From: Bacillota bacterium
GTDB taxonomy: Bacteria; Bacillota; Bacilli; Paenibacillales; Paenibacillaceae
NCBI GenBank assembly: GCA_023460795.1
Contig: JAEWPC010000005.1
Location: 62,001-126,000 of the forward strand
DNA length: 64,000 bases
Direction: 5' to 3'
Shown here: piece by piece, positions 43,022 through 51,424 of the stretch
Position numbering within the stretch: the first letter of the stretch is position 1
Layout: every line of letters begins with the position of its first letter
The notes under the pieces: model-generated
What the model was told of the DNA's origin: nothing
What the model saw: only the letters and a program-made list of their open reading frames with translations
Databases searched by the model: none
Position numbers and translations under genes: made by a program

Positions 43022-43043
43022 AAATGGAGTGTTTAATCCAAAA
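43022..43043. promoter_or_regulatory. Operator 2 (imperfect copy) in the peroxiredoxin leader
   Basis: TGGAGT ... TCCAAAA repeats the outer bases of operator 1 with the same 22-bp length, 50 bp downstream of it, inside the transcribed leader. Confidence 0.5.
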
Positions 43044-43080
43044 ACATTTGCCGATACCGATCAATCAGGAGGAACAAAAC

Positions 43081-43722
43081 ATGTCACTAACGCAAACTTT
43101 AGCGGAAGTCAAACAGCAATTCGTCGCGCATACCCCTTTCGAGATTCAATCTTTGATGTTCCGGCAGATCAAGGAGCAGCAGGAGTCCGGTAACCTCTAC
43201 GGCCGGTCGGTGGGCGAGAAGGCTAAAGATTTCACGCTTAAGAACGCTTTGGGAGAGACGGTCAACCTCTACGAAGAACTGTCCAAAGGTCCGGTCGTAC
43301 TGACCTTCTACCGCGGCGGATGGTGCCCGTTCTGCAACACGCAGCTTAAGTCTTATCAGAAGCTATTGCCGGAGATTCAAGCCATTGGGGCTCAACTGAT
43401 CGCCGTCAGCCCGCAAAGCCCGGACAATACGCTCTCCCAGCAGGAGAAGGAAGAGCTGACCTTCCAAGTGCTTAGCGACACGAACGGACTTACGGCCGCT
43501 ATCTATAACATCCTCTACGATGTTCCGGACTACATCCAGGACATCATGCAACAGACGGGCATGGATCTAGCAGAGTACAATGCGACGAACCGCTGGATTC
43601 TGCCGATTCCTTCCACCTTCATGATCGACGAGTCCGGCATCATCCGTTCAGCCTATGTGAACCCGGACTTTATGCAGCGGTTGGATCCGGAGGATATTCT
43701 GCGGGAGCTCAGAAAGCTATAA
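43081..43722 (+). CDS. Peroxiredoxin-like protein (AhpC/TSA family)
   Basis: 213 aa, cytoplasmic. The active site YRGGWCPFCNTQL has Cys82 (peroxidatic position) and Cys85, a CxxC form found in the peroxiredoxin-like/thioredoxin-like AhpC/TSA subgroup. An N-terminal helical extension precedes the thioredoxin fold (about 45-213). It should reduce peroxides with thiols. AGGAGG precedes ATG 43081; an in-frame ATG at 43024 lies inside operator 2 and is rejected. Promoter and two operator copies suggest tight stress control. Confidence 0.88.
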   Translation: MSLTQTLAEVKQQFVAHTPFEIQSLMFRQIKEQQESGNLYGRSVGEKAKDFTLKNALGETVNLYEELSKGPVVLTFYRGGWCPFCNTQLKSYQKLLPEIQAIGAQLIAVSPQSPDNTLSQQEKEELTFQVLSDTNGLTAAIYNILYDVPDYIQDIMQQTGMDLAEYNATNRWILPIPSTFMIDESGIIRSAYVNPDFMQRLDPEDILRELRKL

Positions 43723-43805
43723 GGATAGGTGCTGAATAATGCAGTTGAACGACGCCGCCTCCAAGAGGCATGTCGAATATGACCTTACCGAGCGACATAA
43801 CGAAA

Positions 43806-43845
43806 GCCCAATTTCTCCATGACTTGCCGAGAAATTGGGCCTTTT
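43806..43845. terminator. Bidirectional terminator between peroxiredoxin and YafY-type genes
   Basis: GCCCAATTTCTC pairs with GAGAAATTGGGC, loop 11 nt, then CTTTTT; AAAG flanks the other side. Confidence 0.85.
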
Positions 43846-43848
43846 TCG

Positions 43849-44817
43849 TTATCGTCCTGTTTCCAACACTTCCACTCTCTGCTTCAATCCCTCTACGACT
43901 TCCTTCGGGATTTCCCTCGCCTTGATATCCCCGCCTAAGAACAGCAGCCAATTGGTCATTTCGGCCAGTTCATCCGGTTGATGAACATTGAGGTAAGTCT
44001 TTAAGATAGCCGTCGTTTGGAAAGGGTTAGTGTAGGCAAGAGAAATTTTAATAGGATGGTACTTCTTGAATTGGGCAATAGCCTTGGGACCAAGCTCGAG
44101 CACTAGATTGAACGCTTCTTCCTTCTTGCTTAGCTGTTCCGCGATCTTCTTCGGGCTTAGCTTCCTTTTCCCTGGATAAGGTTCGACATCGGCAAGATGG
44201 TCTACGGGAATAATCCGCCTTTTCTCCTCCTCTAGGTCGAAGCCTTCGATCTGCCAAGAGCTTTTCTCGCGATAGAGGCGCAGGAGATAGAGCGGATAGG
44301 GCTTGACGACTCTTCCTTCTTCGGTGGAAACCAATAGATACCGGTCTTCAAGCAGGATCTGGATGAGACGTTCCAACATCGGATGAGGCAGATCGGACAG
44401 ATCAAGCAGGTCGGGATTGTGCGGGTTCGTACCTTCGAAGAGCAAGATTTGATTGAGCAGCACCAGATCGTCTTGTTGGTTCTGGGAGATGAGGCCGAGC
44501 AGCTTCTCCGCTAACGAGTGACGGCTCTTGAGATAGGGTAACTGCAGATTTCTTGTGGCCATGAAGGCAATAAAGAGAGCTTTAATCTCATTGTCGGTAA
44601 AGCGAACGGTTGGCAGAACGGAGTTATTCATCACGGAATAGCCCCCGTCCCTCCCGACTTCGGCGACTAAAGGCATTCCCATCGCTTCAATCTCCCTGAT
44701 GTCTCGGATCGCCGTCGAACGGGAGATGTTAAACTCCTGCATGATTTCCGTAATGGTGAAATGAGCACGGTTGTTGATGTACCGCATGATCACGTTGATC
44801 CGTTCTACTTTTTTCAT
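43849..44817 (-). CDS. YafY-type HTH regulator with WYL domain
   Basis: 322 aa. The N-terminal DeoR-like HTH (FTITEIMQEFNISRSTAIRDIREIEAMGMPLVAEVGRDGGY) is followed by a WYL ligand-binding domain (about 140-220, PLYLLRLYREKSSWQIEGFD) and a WCX C-terminal extension. WYL regulators often respond to DNA damage or small ligands. It is divergent from a DoxX gene that heads a four-gene run, the probable target. Confidence 0.88.
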   Translation of the reverse strand: MKKVERINVIMRYINNRAHFTITEIMQEFNISRSTAIRDIREIEAMGMPLVAEVGRDGGYSVMNNSVLPTVRFTDNEIKALFIAFMATRNLQLPYLKSRHSLAEKLLGLISQNQQDDLVLLNQILLFEGTNPHNPDLLDLSDLPHPMLERLIQILLEDRYLLVSTEEGRVVKPYPLYLLRLYREKSSWQIEGFDLEEEKRRIIPVDHLADVEPYPGKRKLSPKKIAEQLSKKEEAFNLVLELGPKAIAQFKKYHPIKISLAYTNPFQTTAILKTYLNVHQPDELAEMTNWLLFLGGDIKAREIPKEVVEGLKQRVEVLETGR

Positions 44818-44908
44818 CGGTCCCTCTAAACAGTATCATTTTCTGACATGATTAAAGATTATTATAAACCCATCAAGAGAAAAACAAAATGATCATGGAG
44901 GAGTGAGT

Positions 44909-45331
44909 ATGAGCACGATGATCGGAAATGACAAGATGGCAAAGGTTGAAGCCCGTCCTTTCGGAAAGACGGCCGCCTATTGGATCGTCACCGTTATTCT
45001 CGCATTCTCAATTACGTTAAGCGGGATCGGACAATTGATGCGATATGGCGGCAATGTCGACCTGGTGACCGATATTGGTTTCCCGTTATATATCACGAAC
45101 ATTCTGGGGACGTGGAAATTGCTTGGAGTAATCGCGATCTTAATCCCAGGGCTCCCTCGGCTGAAGGAATGGGCGTACAGCGGTATCTTTTTTCTAATGA
45201 CGGGTGCGGCTTTATCCCATCTGTCCGCCCATGATTACGGGGATGGCGGATTCCACGTGATTCTCCCGCTCTTCTATGCCGCGCTTGGCATCGCCTCCTG
45301 GGCGCTGCGTCCGAACAACCGCAGACTCTGA
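44909..45331 (+). CDS. DoxX-family membrane protein
   Basis: 140 aa with four membrane helices (about 20-40, 60-78, 86-105, 112-130). ILAFSITLSGIGQLM, LGTWKLLGVIAIL and PRLKEWAYSGIFF follow the DoxX-like pattern. Role unknown; DoxX proteins are linked to redox or electron transfer at the membrane. ATG 44909 follows GGAGG. It is divergent from the YafY-type regulator. Confidence 0.8.
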   Translation: MSTMIGNDKMAKVEARPFGKTAAYWIVTVILAFSITLSGIGQLMRYGGNVDLVTDIGFPLYITNILGTWKLLGVIAILIPGLPRLKEWAYSGIFFLMTGAALSHLSAHDYGDGGFHVILPLFYAALGIASWALRPNNRRL

Positions 45332-45406
45332 TAATCGTTTCATATTTTGGCAAGATAGATTATGGTTAAAGTAAACCTATCCCATTCACCTAAAGGGGCT
45401 GAGAAG

Positions 45407-45886
45407 ATGGCAACCTATACCTTCGAGGAAAAAGACAGCTTTATCGTTCTTGGTATCGGGACAGAGCTGAAGAGCGATTATACGGATTATGCCGGCATGA
45501 ACAAGGAGAAGGAAACCTTCTGGCGGCAAGTGGAGCAGGATGGCACGCTGGACACGTTGAAATCGATCGCTGCGAACGATTATATATTCGCGGTAAGCGA
45601 AGCTGTAAACCACAAAATGATGTATTACGCCGGAGTCATGACGGATTCATCGATACCGGAAGAACACCGGGTAATCCAATTCCCTAAAGGACAATACCTC
45701 GTCGTCAAAGGCGAAGGGAAGTCGGCCGATGAGCTCGGCAACATGCTTACCGGCATTGCCTTCGGTCAAGTGTTGCCGGCAGCGGACGAATATGCCTATG
45801 TCGGCGGACCTAACGCAACGGTTGAGATGGGGCAGCGAGACGGTTTTGTATACGGTGAAATGTGGGTTCCGGTTGTATCGAAATAA
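45407..45886 (+). CDS. GyrI-like/AraC effector-binding domain protein, stand-alone
   Basis: 159 aa. The whole protein is a SOUL/GyrI-like small-molecule-binding fold (FIVLGIGTELKSDYTDYAGMNKEKETFWRQ ... PKGQYLVVKGEG ... GFVYGEMWVPV) without DNA-binding domain. Such proteins bind or hydrolyse hydrophobic or cationic compounds. ATG 45407 follows AAGGGG. It lies in the run behind the DoxX gene. Confidence 0.75.
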   Translation: MATYTFEEKDSFIVLGIGTELKSDYTDYAGMNKEKETFWRQVEQDGTLDTLKSIAANDYIFAVSEAVNHKMMYYAGVMTDSSIPEEHRVIQFPKGQYLVVKGEGKSADELGNMLTGIAFGQVLPAADEYAYVGGPNATVEMGQRDGFVYGEMWVPVVSK

Positions 45887-45910
45887 ACGAGATGATGAGG
45901 AGGAACGAGA

Positions 45911-46378
45911 ATGTCCCATATCGTTGATTTTAAAAACGTGTCTACGGTCGGTCTGGAATCTTCGCCGGTAGTGGAAGCGCTGGCTGGCTTGCGCGCGAAC
46001 GAAGCCCGTTATTTCATGAACAAATACAAGCACGAATTTTCGGTCGTACCGGCTAGCGAAAGCCAAGATACGCTTGAGTATGTGAACCGGGTTCTGAGAG
46101 AAGAGCGCGGCATCGCGTTCGCGGCCCGGCCATTGGAGACGTCCCGTTTCCAAGTGGAGAATATCGATTGGGCTTTCGTCTTCTACGAGGACGGTCTAGC
46201 GATCAACGTCCTCTATACGTTGGATGATCCGAAGAAGCGGGCCGTTGGATTCAAGCTATCCGAAGGGATGGAAGTACCCAAGGAACTGGAAGAGAAGAAG
46301 TTCAAATTCGCCAGACAGAAGTCCAAGCTGGCGGGGACGATCCGAGGCTCGTTCTTCGTTATTAAAGGGGAATATTGA
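45911..46378 (+). CDS. Conserved hypothetical soluble protein
   Basis: 155 aa, charged, no signal peptide or membrane helix. I do not recognise the family. The first third resembles an RNA/nucleotide-independent alpha/beta fold (VDFKNVSTVGLESSPVVEALAGLRANEARYF), and the C terminus is very basic (EEKKFKFARQKSKLAGTIRG). GAGGAGGAACG precedes the ATG. It follows the GyrI-like gene by 24 nt and ends at a terminator, so it is the last gene of the DoxX-led run. Confidence 0.75.
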   Translation: MSHIVDFKNVSTVGLESSPVVEALAGLRANEARYFMNKYKHEFSVVPASESQDTLEYVNRVLREERGIAFAARPLETSRFQVENIDWAFVFYEDGLAINVLYTLDDPKKRAVGFKLSEGMEVPKELEEKKFKFARQKSKLAGTIRGSFFVIKGEY

Positions 46379-46388
46379 TGGTTGTATA

Positions 46389-46418
46389 AGGCGCCTGTCA
46401 GGGCGTCTTTATTTTTTA
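46389..46418 (+). terminator. Terminator after the conserved hypothetical gene
   Basis: AGGCGCC pairs with GGGCGTCT across a 5-nt loop, followed by TTATTTTTT. Confidence 0.75.
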
Positions 46419-46497
46419 TGCGATTAGGATTGCGGATCTGTCACACTTCGAATCCCTTCCCCGTCATACAGGTAAAATGGCGAAGGGATGATGAGCA

Positions 46498-46545
46498 ATG
46501 AACAAGGTAGATGTGGTTGTGGTTGGCGGAGGACCCATCTCATAA
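46498..46545 (+). pseudogene. First 15 codons of an FAD-dependent oxidoreductase, truncated
   Basis: ATG at 46498 opens MNKVDVVVVGGGPIS and then a stop. The GGGP segment is the start of an FAD-binding GxGxxG motif of a large flavoprotein. The rest of the gene is gone; at GGAGGACCC the sequence switches to a sigma-factor gene in another frame. Confidence 0.7.
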
Positions 46546-47113
46546 GTATTTGCGGTCCGAGTCGATCTCCATGGCTTATCTTCTGCTTTTGCAGCAATTG
46601 AGCGCAACGGAAAGGGCGGTATTTCTTCTTCGTGAGATTTTCCATTATTCGTTCGAGGAGATTGCCGATATCGTCGGGAAAAGCAGTGCGAATTGCCGGC
46701 AAATTTTCCGCCGCGCCAAGAAAAGCTTTCATTTCGACCCGGACCAACAGCCGACGGTGTCCATTGCGGAAGAGAAAATCAAAGAGTTCGTGAAATCGCT
46801 GCTGCAAGGAAATACGTCGAAGCTTCTTGAACTGGTTAGCGATCAGGTCGTGTTCTATTCGGATGGCGGCGGCAAAGCAAGGGTGGCGCAAGTGCCTGTT
46901 GTCGGATTCGAACAAGTAATGAAATTACATCAGAATTTGATCCGATTGCATGAGGGTAATCTTACGTTCTCGTACCTTATGGTGAATGGGCTCCCTGGAA
47001 TCCGCATTCGTTTGGGTGAAGGAGCCCAATATGTGTATTCTTTCGATTATCGAGACCATAAGATCGAATCGATCTATAATGTTGCCAATCCGGAGAAGCT
47101 AAGGCATCTTTAG
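46529..47113 (+). pseudogene. SigJ-type (ECF41-like) sigma factor, N-terminal half deleted
   Basis: The frame reads EDPSHKYLRSESISMAYLLLLQQLSATERAVFLL and runs on through region 4 (FHYSFEEIADIVGKSSANCRQIFRRAKK) and the SnoaL-like C-terminal domain of SigJ/ECF41 factors (VKSLLQGNTSKLLELVSDQVVFYSDGGGK). Region 2 and the linker, about 85-100 residues, are missing. An ATG at 46511 would give a 200-aa chimera, but its first codons are out-of-frame flavoprotein sequence. Without region 2 it cannot act as a normal sigma factor. Confidence 0.75.
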
Positions 47114-47195
47114 TATTGAAATGATTTCCAAAATAGATTATTTTAGAGAAAGCTTAGCGATAAGCTAGTTCCGGACGCGAAGGGAGATGGTTCCA

Positions 47196-47228
47196 ATGGC
47201 ATCTACTTATATGGTGGTTGGGTCTTAA
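47196..47228 (+). pseudogene. Ten-codon start remnant
   Basis: A good ribosome binding site (AAGGGAGATGG) precedes ATG 47196, but the frame stops after ten codons (MASTYMVVGS). It may be the start of another deleted gene or a leader peptide. The 263-bp stretch 47114-47376 holds only this and two hairpins. Confidence 0.3.
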
Positions 47229-47275
47229 AATTGAATAGGCCATCCAAGTAACCTTTCGTGAATATTGCCGTGTGC

Positions 47276-47341
47276 AGGATGCGATGCCGCGCGACAGCAG
47301 CTTCTTTAGAGGCTGCTTGTCCGCGGCATTTTTGCGTCCTC
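47276..47341 (+). terminator. Long hairpin with T-run ahead of the first phosphotransferase gene
   Basis: ATGCCGCG...GACAgCAGC pairs with GCTGcTTGTC...CGCGGCAT, extended by GGATGC/GCGTCC, with TTTTT in the 3' arm. It could be an attenuator or the terminator of a lost gene. Confidence 0.5.
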
Positions 47342-47376
47342 AGAACAGTAAGAATAAGGAGTTGACATCTATCAAG

Positions 47377-48387
47377 ATGGATTTGAACAAGCTGACCTAT
47401 GTATTAAGCCGAAAGTTCAAGAAGGATATCGTCTCGGCCGACTACCAAACCGTTCCGTTAAGGGGCGGAACCGTGGGGAATGTGTCCCTGGTAACGGGGC
47501 TCGCCGAAACCGCGAATGGACAGCAATGGCCATACCGTATCGTGCTGAAAATACAAAAGAAATGGGAGCGCTACGGCGATCCGGGATCGTGGAGACGGGA
47601 ATTCGATCTCTATTCGTCTGACTTGGGGTCGTCGTTCTCGGATACCTTCCGCTGGCCGGCTTGTTATCACGCCGAGATCAACGCCGAAGAGAATGAATGG
47701 GAGCTATGGCTGGAATATATCGATGGCGTAACCGGATTGGGATTGACCATCGATATGTATGAACAGGCGGCGCTGGAGTTAGGGCGTTATCAGGGCAAGC
47801 TGTACGCGGACCGGCCAGCCGTGCTGCAGAGCCTCGCCAACTTGAGCCATGCGGATTTCATGAAGAATAGGTATCGCCATTACCGCTCATGGCCCATCGT
47901 CTACGATTATATACGCTCGGAGGAGTGCGAATTCCCGCCACACGTGCGGCAGATGCTCGTCGACATCGATGAACGCGCAGACGAAATATTCGCCCGCATC
48001 GAACGATTACCCCTCGTCCTATGTCACCGGGATTTCTGGATGACGAATCTGATCTATGCCGACGGGATGATTGCGATTATTGACTGGGATACGTCCGGAT
48101 GGGGCTACCTGGGCGAGGATCTCGCAAGCCTGATCGCGGACGAAGCGGATATCGATCATATGGTTGAGTACTACCGGCGATGCGTCCCTGCGTATTACCA
48201 AGGCTTCTCGGAATATGCGGACGTATCCTCGATCGCCGATCCTTGCGTCTACGAAATGATTCTTCTCGTATTCGGGTACAGACTTGTGGAAGGATATCTC
48301 CATGCAGACGACGATGACGAGAAGACGAAGTACATCCGCACGCTCCGCAAAATCTATGAAATGAAGACAGAGAAGGGTGAGGCATAG
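47377..48387 (+). CDS. Phosphotransferase-fold (APH/choline kinase-like) protein 1
   Basis: 336 aa. The catalytic loop LVLCHRDFWMTNL and metal-binding IIDWDTSGWGYLGEDLA are the Brenner and DFG-like motifs of the aminoglycoside-phosphotransferase/choline-kinase fold. The N-lobe has GGTVGNVSLV and a Lys in IVLKIQKKW. The open frame begins at 47272 but that part is hairpin sequence; ATG 47377 is preferred although AAGGAG is rather far (15 nt). The substrate is unknown. It overlaps the second phosphotransferase by one base. Confidence 0.82.
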   Translation: MDLNKLTYVLSRKFKKDIVSADYQTVPLRGGTVGNVSLVTGLAETANGQQWPYRIVLKIQKKWERYGDPGSWRREFDLYSSDLGSSFSDTFRWPACYHAEINAEENEWELWLEYIDGVTGLGLTIDMYEQAALELGRYQGKLYADRPAVLQSLANLSHADFMKNRYRHYRSWPIVYDYIRSEECEFPPHVRQMLVDIDERADEIFARIERLPLVLCHRDFWMTNLIYADGMIAIIDWDTSGWGYLGEDLASLIADEADIDHMVEYYRRCVPAYYQGFSEYADVSSIADPCVYEMILLVFGYRLVEGYLHADDDDEKTKYIRTLRKIYEMKTEKGEA

Positions 48388-49184
48388 TGGCGCAGGAAGA
48401 GGTTCTAACAGGCGGCAACGTAAATCACGTGGTCCGCAAAGAAAATACGGTGCTCCGGCCTGTTGGCTATTGGAGCCCCTCCGTACATGAATTGCTTAAA
48501 CATCTAGAGAGGGAGGGCTTCGAGGGAGCGCCAAGATTGGTCGGAGTCGACGAGACGGATCGTGAAATATTAACGTTCATCCCGGGAGAAGTCCCCGGCA
48601 ATGATTACCCTGAACTCGAACCCTACATGTGGTCGGATGGAACGCTTGAGGGGTTAGCACGACTCTTGCGTCATTTTCATGATGCGACTGAAGGCTCCGC
48701 GCTGATCACGAAGGGCAAATGGCAGCTTAGTTATGCGGATGATCGAGAGCACGAAGTGATCTGTCATAACGACGCCGCGTTGTATAATGTGGTTTTCCGG
48801 AATGGGGCTCCCGTGGCGCTGATCGACTTCGACATGGCTGGGCCCGGTCCGCGGATGTGGGATATCGCCTATTCCCTGTATACGTCGGTTCCGCTTGCGA
48901 GCTTTGAACCAGACTCCTCGGGCGCAACAATAGCCTACCAATCGGATTTACACGCAGCCGAGCGCCGTCGCCGTATTCGATTGTTTTTCGAATCGTACGG
49001 AATTCCCATCCCTAATGAACTTCAACGGTGGATCATTCAACGACTGACGACATTGTGCGACACGCTGAGGAACGGAGCTGCCGAAGGGAATGTCGCTTTT
49101 CAAGCCATGGCCGATGAGGGACACTTGGCGCATTATGAGAGCGAGATTCGATTCGTGTCGGATCATTTCATTGATTGGATTTAG
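48387..49184 (+). CDS. Phosphotransferase-fold (APH-like) protein 2
   Basis: 265 aa. VICHNDAALYNVVF and LIDFDMAGPGPRMWDIAYSLY are the catalytic and DFG-like motifs (HND instead of HGD). GTG 48387 shares its first base with the preceding stop, with GGTGAGG upstream. Two adjacent APH-fold genes of different subgroups, translationally coupled, suggest related small-molecule phosphorylation. Antibiotic resistance is possible but not shown. Confidence 0.85.
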   Translation: MAQEEVLTGGNVNHVVRKENTVLRPVGYWSPSVHELLKHLEREGFEGAPRLVGVDETDREILTFIPGEVPGNDYPELEPYMWSDGTLEGLARLLRHFHDATEGSALITKGKWQLSYADDREHEVICHNDAALYNVVFRNGAPVALIDFDMAGPGPRMWDIAYSLYTSVPLASFEPDSSGATIAYQSDLHAAERRRRIRLFFESYGIPIPNELQRWIIQRLTTLCDTLRNGAAEGNVAFQAMADEGHLAHYESEIRFVSDHFIDWI

Positions 49185-49241
49185 AAATGTGGAGATGATA
49201 AAAAAAAGCAGAATCGCTTGAATCTGATGCGAGGCGGAGAG

Positions 49242-50255
49242 ATGAACATGAACGTGACGCATGAGGTCGGGTTATCGTCCACCGAGATAGCCTGGCTGTG
49301 GTCGGTGTATATCAACGAGAGCATGTCGATTTGCCTAACCAAACATCTGCAAAAGTGCAATGAACATAAAGACGTTGGAATTCTGCTTCAGAACGCGTTG
49401 GATTTGTCCGAGAAGCACATGAAGGAAATCCATAACCTTTTCACGAAAGAGAACATCCCCATTCCGCAGGGCTTCACGGACGATGATGTAGACCTTACGG
49501 CTCCAGCATTGTTCTTCGCTTCATTCTCCGTCAGCTATATATACGGCATGAGCCGAATAGGCCTGGTGACTTTTGGGAAGATCGTATCTAATGTAGCTCG
49601 CGAGGATGTTCGATTATTTTTCACGAAGTGTCTTCAGTCGACGCTGGATCTATACAATCGTTCCATCGAGCTTATGCTCCATAAAGGAATATACGATCGA
49701 CCGCCGATGATTCCCTATCCGGATCATGTCGAGTTCATAAGGAACAAGGAAACTTTTATTTCGAAGTGGTTTGAGAAACAACGCCCCCTCAATGTCATTG
49801 AAATATCGGAGATGTTCTTTAACATTGAGCGAAACTACTTCGGATTGATTTTACTGACCGGATTGATTCAAGTCGTCAAAGACGAGAAGGTTAAGCAACT
49901 TCTGGTTAAGGGGAGGAAGTTAGCTCAGGAGCAAATTGAGTTTTTGAATAAGACGTTCATCAAGGACGATCTTCTCGGGACGATCATGGTGAATTCCGAA
50001 GTATCCACATCCACCGTTTCGCCGTTCTCGGACAAGTTAATGATGTTTTTGGTTACGACACTCACTGCGCAAGGAGTCGCATATATCGGACATGCGTTGT
50101 CGACCTGCACCAGAATTGATCTGGTCTCGGAGTATTCGAAGCTGATCCCGGAAATCTTGAAGTTCGGCAAAGAGGGAATGGATCTCATGATCGAGTACGA
50201 ATGGCTGGAGGAACCTCCGCACGCGCCGGATCGAAAGGAACTCGCGCGAATATAA
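49242..50255 (+). CDS. DUF3231 family protein
   Basis: 337 aa, helical, two tandem copies of a ferritin-like four-helix unit (first about 8-165, second about 175-330). EIAWLWSVYINESMSICLTKHLQKC and FFNIERNYFGLILLTGLIQVVKDE start the two halves. DUF3231 proteins are common in spore formers and may be spore-associated; function unknown. The start is 49242 or 49248; GAGG and GGAG suit one each. Confidence 0.82.
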   Translation: MNMNVTHEVGLSSTEIAWLWSVYINESMSICLTKHLQKCNEHKDVGILLQNALDLSEKHMKEIHNLFTKENIPIPQGFTDDDVDLTAPALFFASFSVSYIYGMSRIGLVTFGKIVSNVAREDVRLFFTKCLQSTLDLYNRSIELMLHKGIYDRPPMIPYPDHVEFIRNKETFISKWFEKQRPLNVIEISEMFFNIERNYFGLILLTGLIQVVKDEKVKQLLVKGRKLAQEQIEFLNKTFIKDDLLGTIMVNSEVSTSTVSPFSDKLMMFLVTTLTAQGVAYIGHALSTCTRIDLVSEYSKLIPEILKFGKEGMDLMIEYEWLEEPPHAPDRKELARI

Positions 50256-50283
50256 GGCGGAGTCGCTACGATCGCTTATCATG

Positions 50284-50313
50284 AACCCCTGTCCGGCAGA
50301 TGGACAGGGGTTT
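50284..50313 (+). terminator. Terminator after the DUF3231 gene
   Basis: AACCCCTGTCC pairs with GGACAGGGGTT, loop 7 nt. Confidence 0.8.
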
Positions 50314-50364
50314 GATTCGTTTACGGCACATTTTAGAAATATTTTCGAATTGGTTTCGAGGGAG

Positions 50365-50415
50365 TTTAGACTCCTCCTTTAGACTAAGGTTGTAAGCAAG
50401 AGAAACCGTACAATC
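50365..50415 (+). promoter_or_regulatory. Direct repeats and -10 box ahead of the exported-protein/ABC/TCS operon
   Basis: TTTAGACT occurs at 50365-50372 and 50378-50385 (13-bp period). TACAAT lies about 24 nt beyond, with no good -35. This suits activation by a response regulator, such as the one encoded at the end of the operon. Confidence 0.5.
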
Positions 50416-50434
50416 ATAAAGGAGCGAGGATGTT

Positions 50435-51397
50435 ATGAAAAAGAGAACTAAATGGATGATGATCGGCGGAACGGCAGCTGCGGTGACGTTGTTCACGGCG
50501 ACGGCGTTCGCGTACACCCCGAATACGGAAGGGTACAACGCGTTCAAAGAAGTGCTGAAATCGAAACAATTGTCAGGCCAGGCGTTCGAGAGCGCGACGA
50601 TGAATGGGAACTTCACCGTGACGGTAGATGGCAAGCACGTGTTGGATGCGAACGGCACAACGAAGGTAGCGGACGTGGAAGACGGACACCTCGTGAGCAG
50701 CGACTTCGACTTCACCCTCATGGGCGTCGAGCGCAGCGGCAGTCTGTACAACGGCGGCGAAGATAGCGTCTATGTGGTCGACCGCACGCACGGGCTTAAC
50801 TATCAGGTGATTAAACCGGACGAAGATAACGCCGGAAAGCAACGCCGCGAGCGGCCGGATCATAACCGCTCGATGAGCAAAGCGGAAGAAGTACTCCTCG
50901 ATTTTCTGGTCGGCGACCTCAAGAATAACTTCAGCGTGACGAACCATGCGGACCGCTCGAAGACGATTACGGTTGACATTGACGAGAAGGATATTCCGCT
51001 TCCGATTCGCTTGATCATGGACGTCGCAGAGTCTCACGACAGGATGGAGCGCAAGGACGAGAAGGAAGCCCCGGAACAATGGGAGCGGATCAAGGAGCTG
51101 CCGTTCTTCCAAGGACTGAAGGACATCAACTTCGAAGAGCAATTGCCTGAGCTGACGGAAGACTTCGCGATTGAGCACGTGACGCTTCAGTTCACGGTGA
51201 ACGCGAACAATGAGCTTCAGAACGTTCGCGGCGATCTTGAAGTCAGCGGCAAGGACGAAGCGGGAGTCGCCCACACGGTGGAGATCGAGGGCGAGGGAGA
51301 TATCAGCGGCATTAACGCTACGACGCCGGACGTGTATAACCCTGCGGGCAAGAACATCGAGATCATCGACGCGGCAACGTTCGAAGATCGCGGCTAA
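50435..51397 (+). CDS. Exported protein of unknown function heading an ABC/two-component operon
   Basis: 320 aa. Signal peptide 1-26 ends in TATAFA; no lipobox or anchor. The mature part is acidic, with repeated beta-rich units (NGNFTVTVDGKHVL, KTITVDIDEKDIPLPIRL, VTLQFTVNANNELQNVRGDLEVSGKDEAGVAHTVEIEGEG) resembling a LolA/DUF-type lipid-binding layout, but I cannot name the family. AAGGAG precedes the ATG. It lies 27 nt ahead of the ABC ATPase gene. Confidence 0.8.
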   Translation: MKKRTKWMMIGGTAAAVTLFTATAFAYTPNTEGYNAFKEVLKSKQLSGQAFESATMNGNFTVTVDGKHVLDANGTTKVADVEDGHLVSSDFDFTLMGVERSGSLYNGGEDSVYVVDRTHGLNYQVIKPDEDNAGKQRRERPDHNRSMSKAEEVLLDFLVGDLKNNFSVTNHADRSKTITVDIDEKDIPLPIRLIMDVAESHDRMERKDEKEAPEQWERIKELPFFQGLKDINFEEQLPELTEDFAIEHVTLQFTVNANNELQNVRGDLEVSGKDEAGVAHTVEIEGEGDISGINATTPDVYNPAGKNIEIIDAATFEDRG

Positions 51398-51424
51398 CAT
51401 CACGACAACGGGAGGGCCTGTCTT

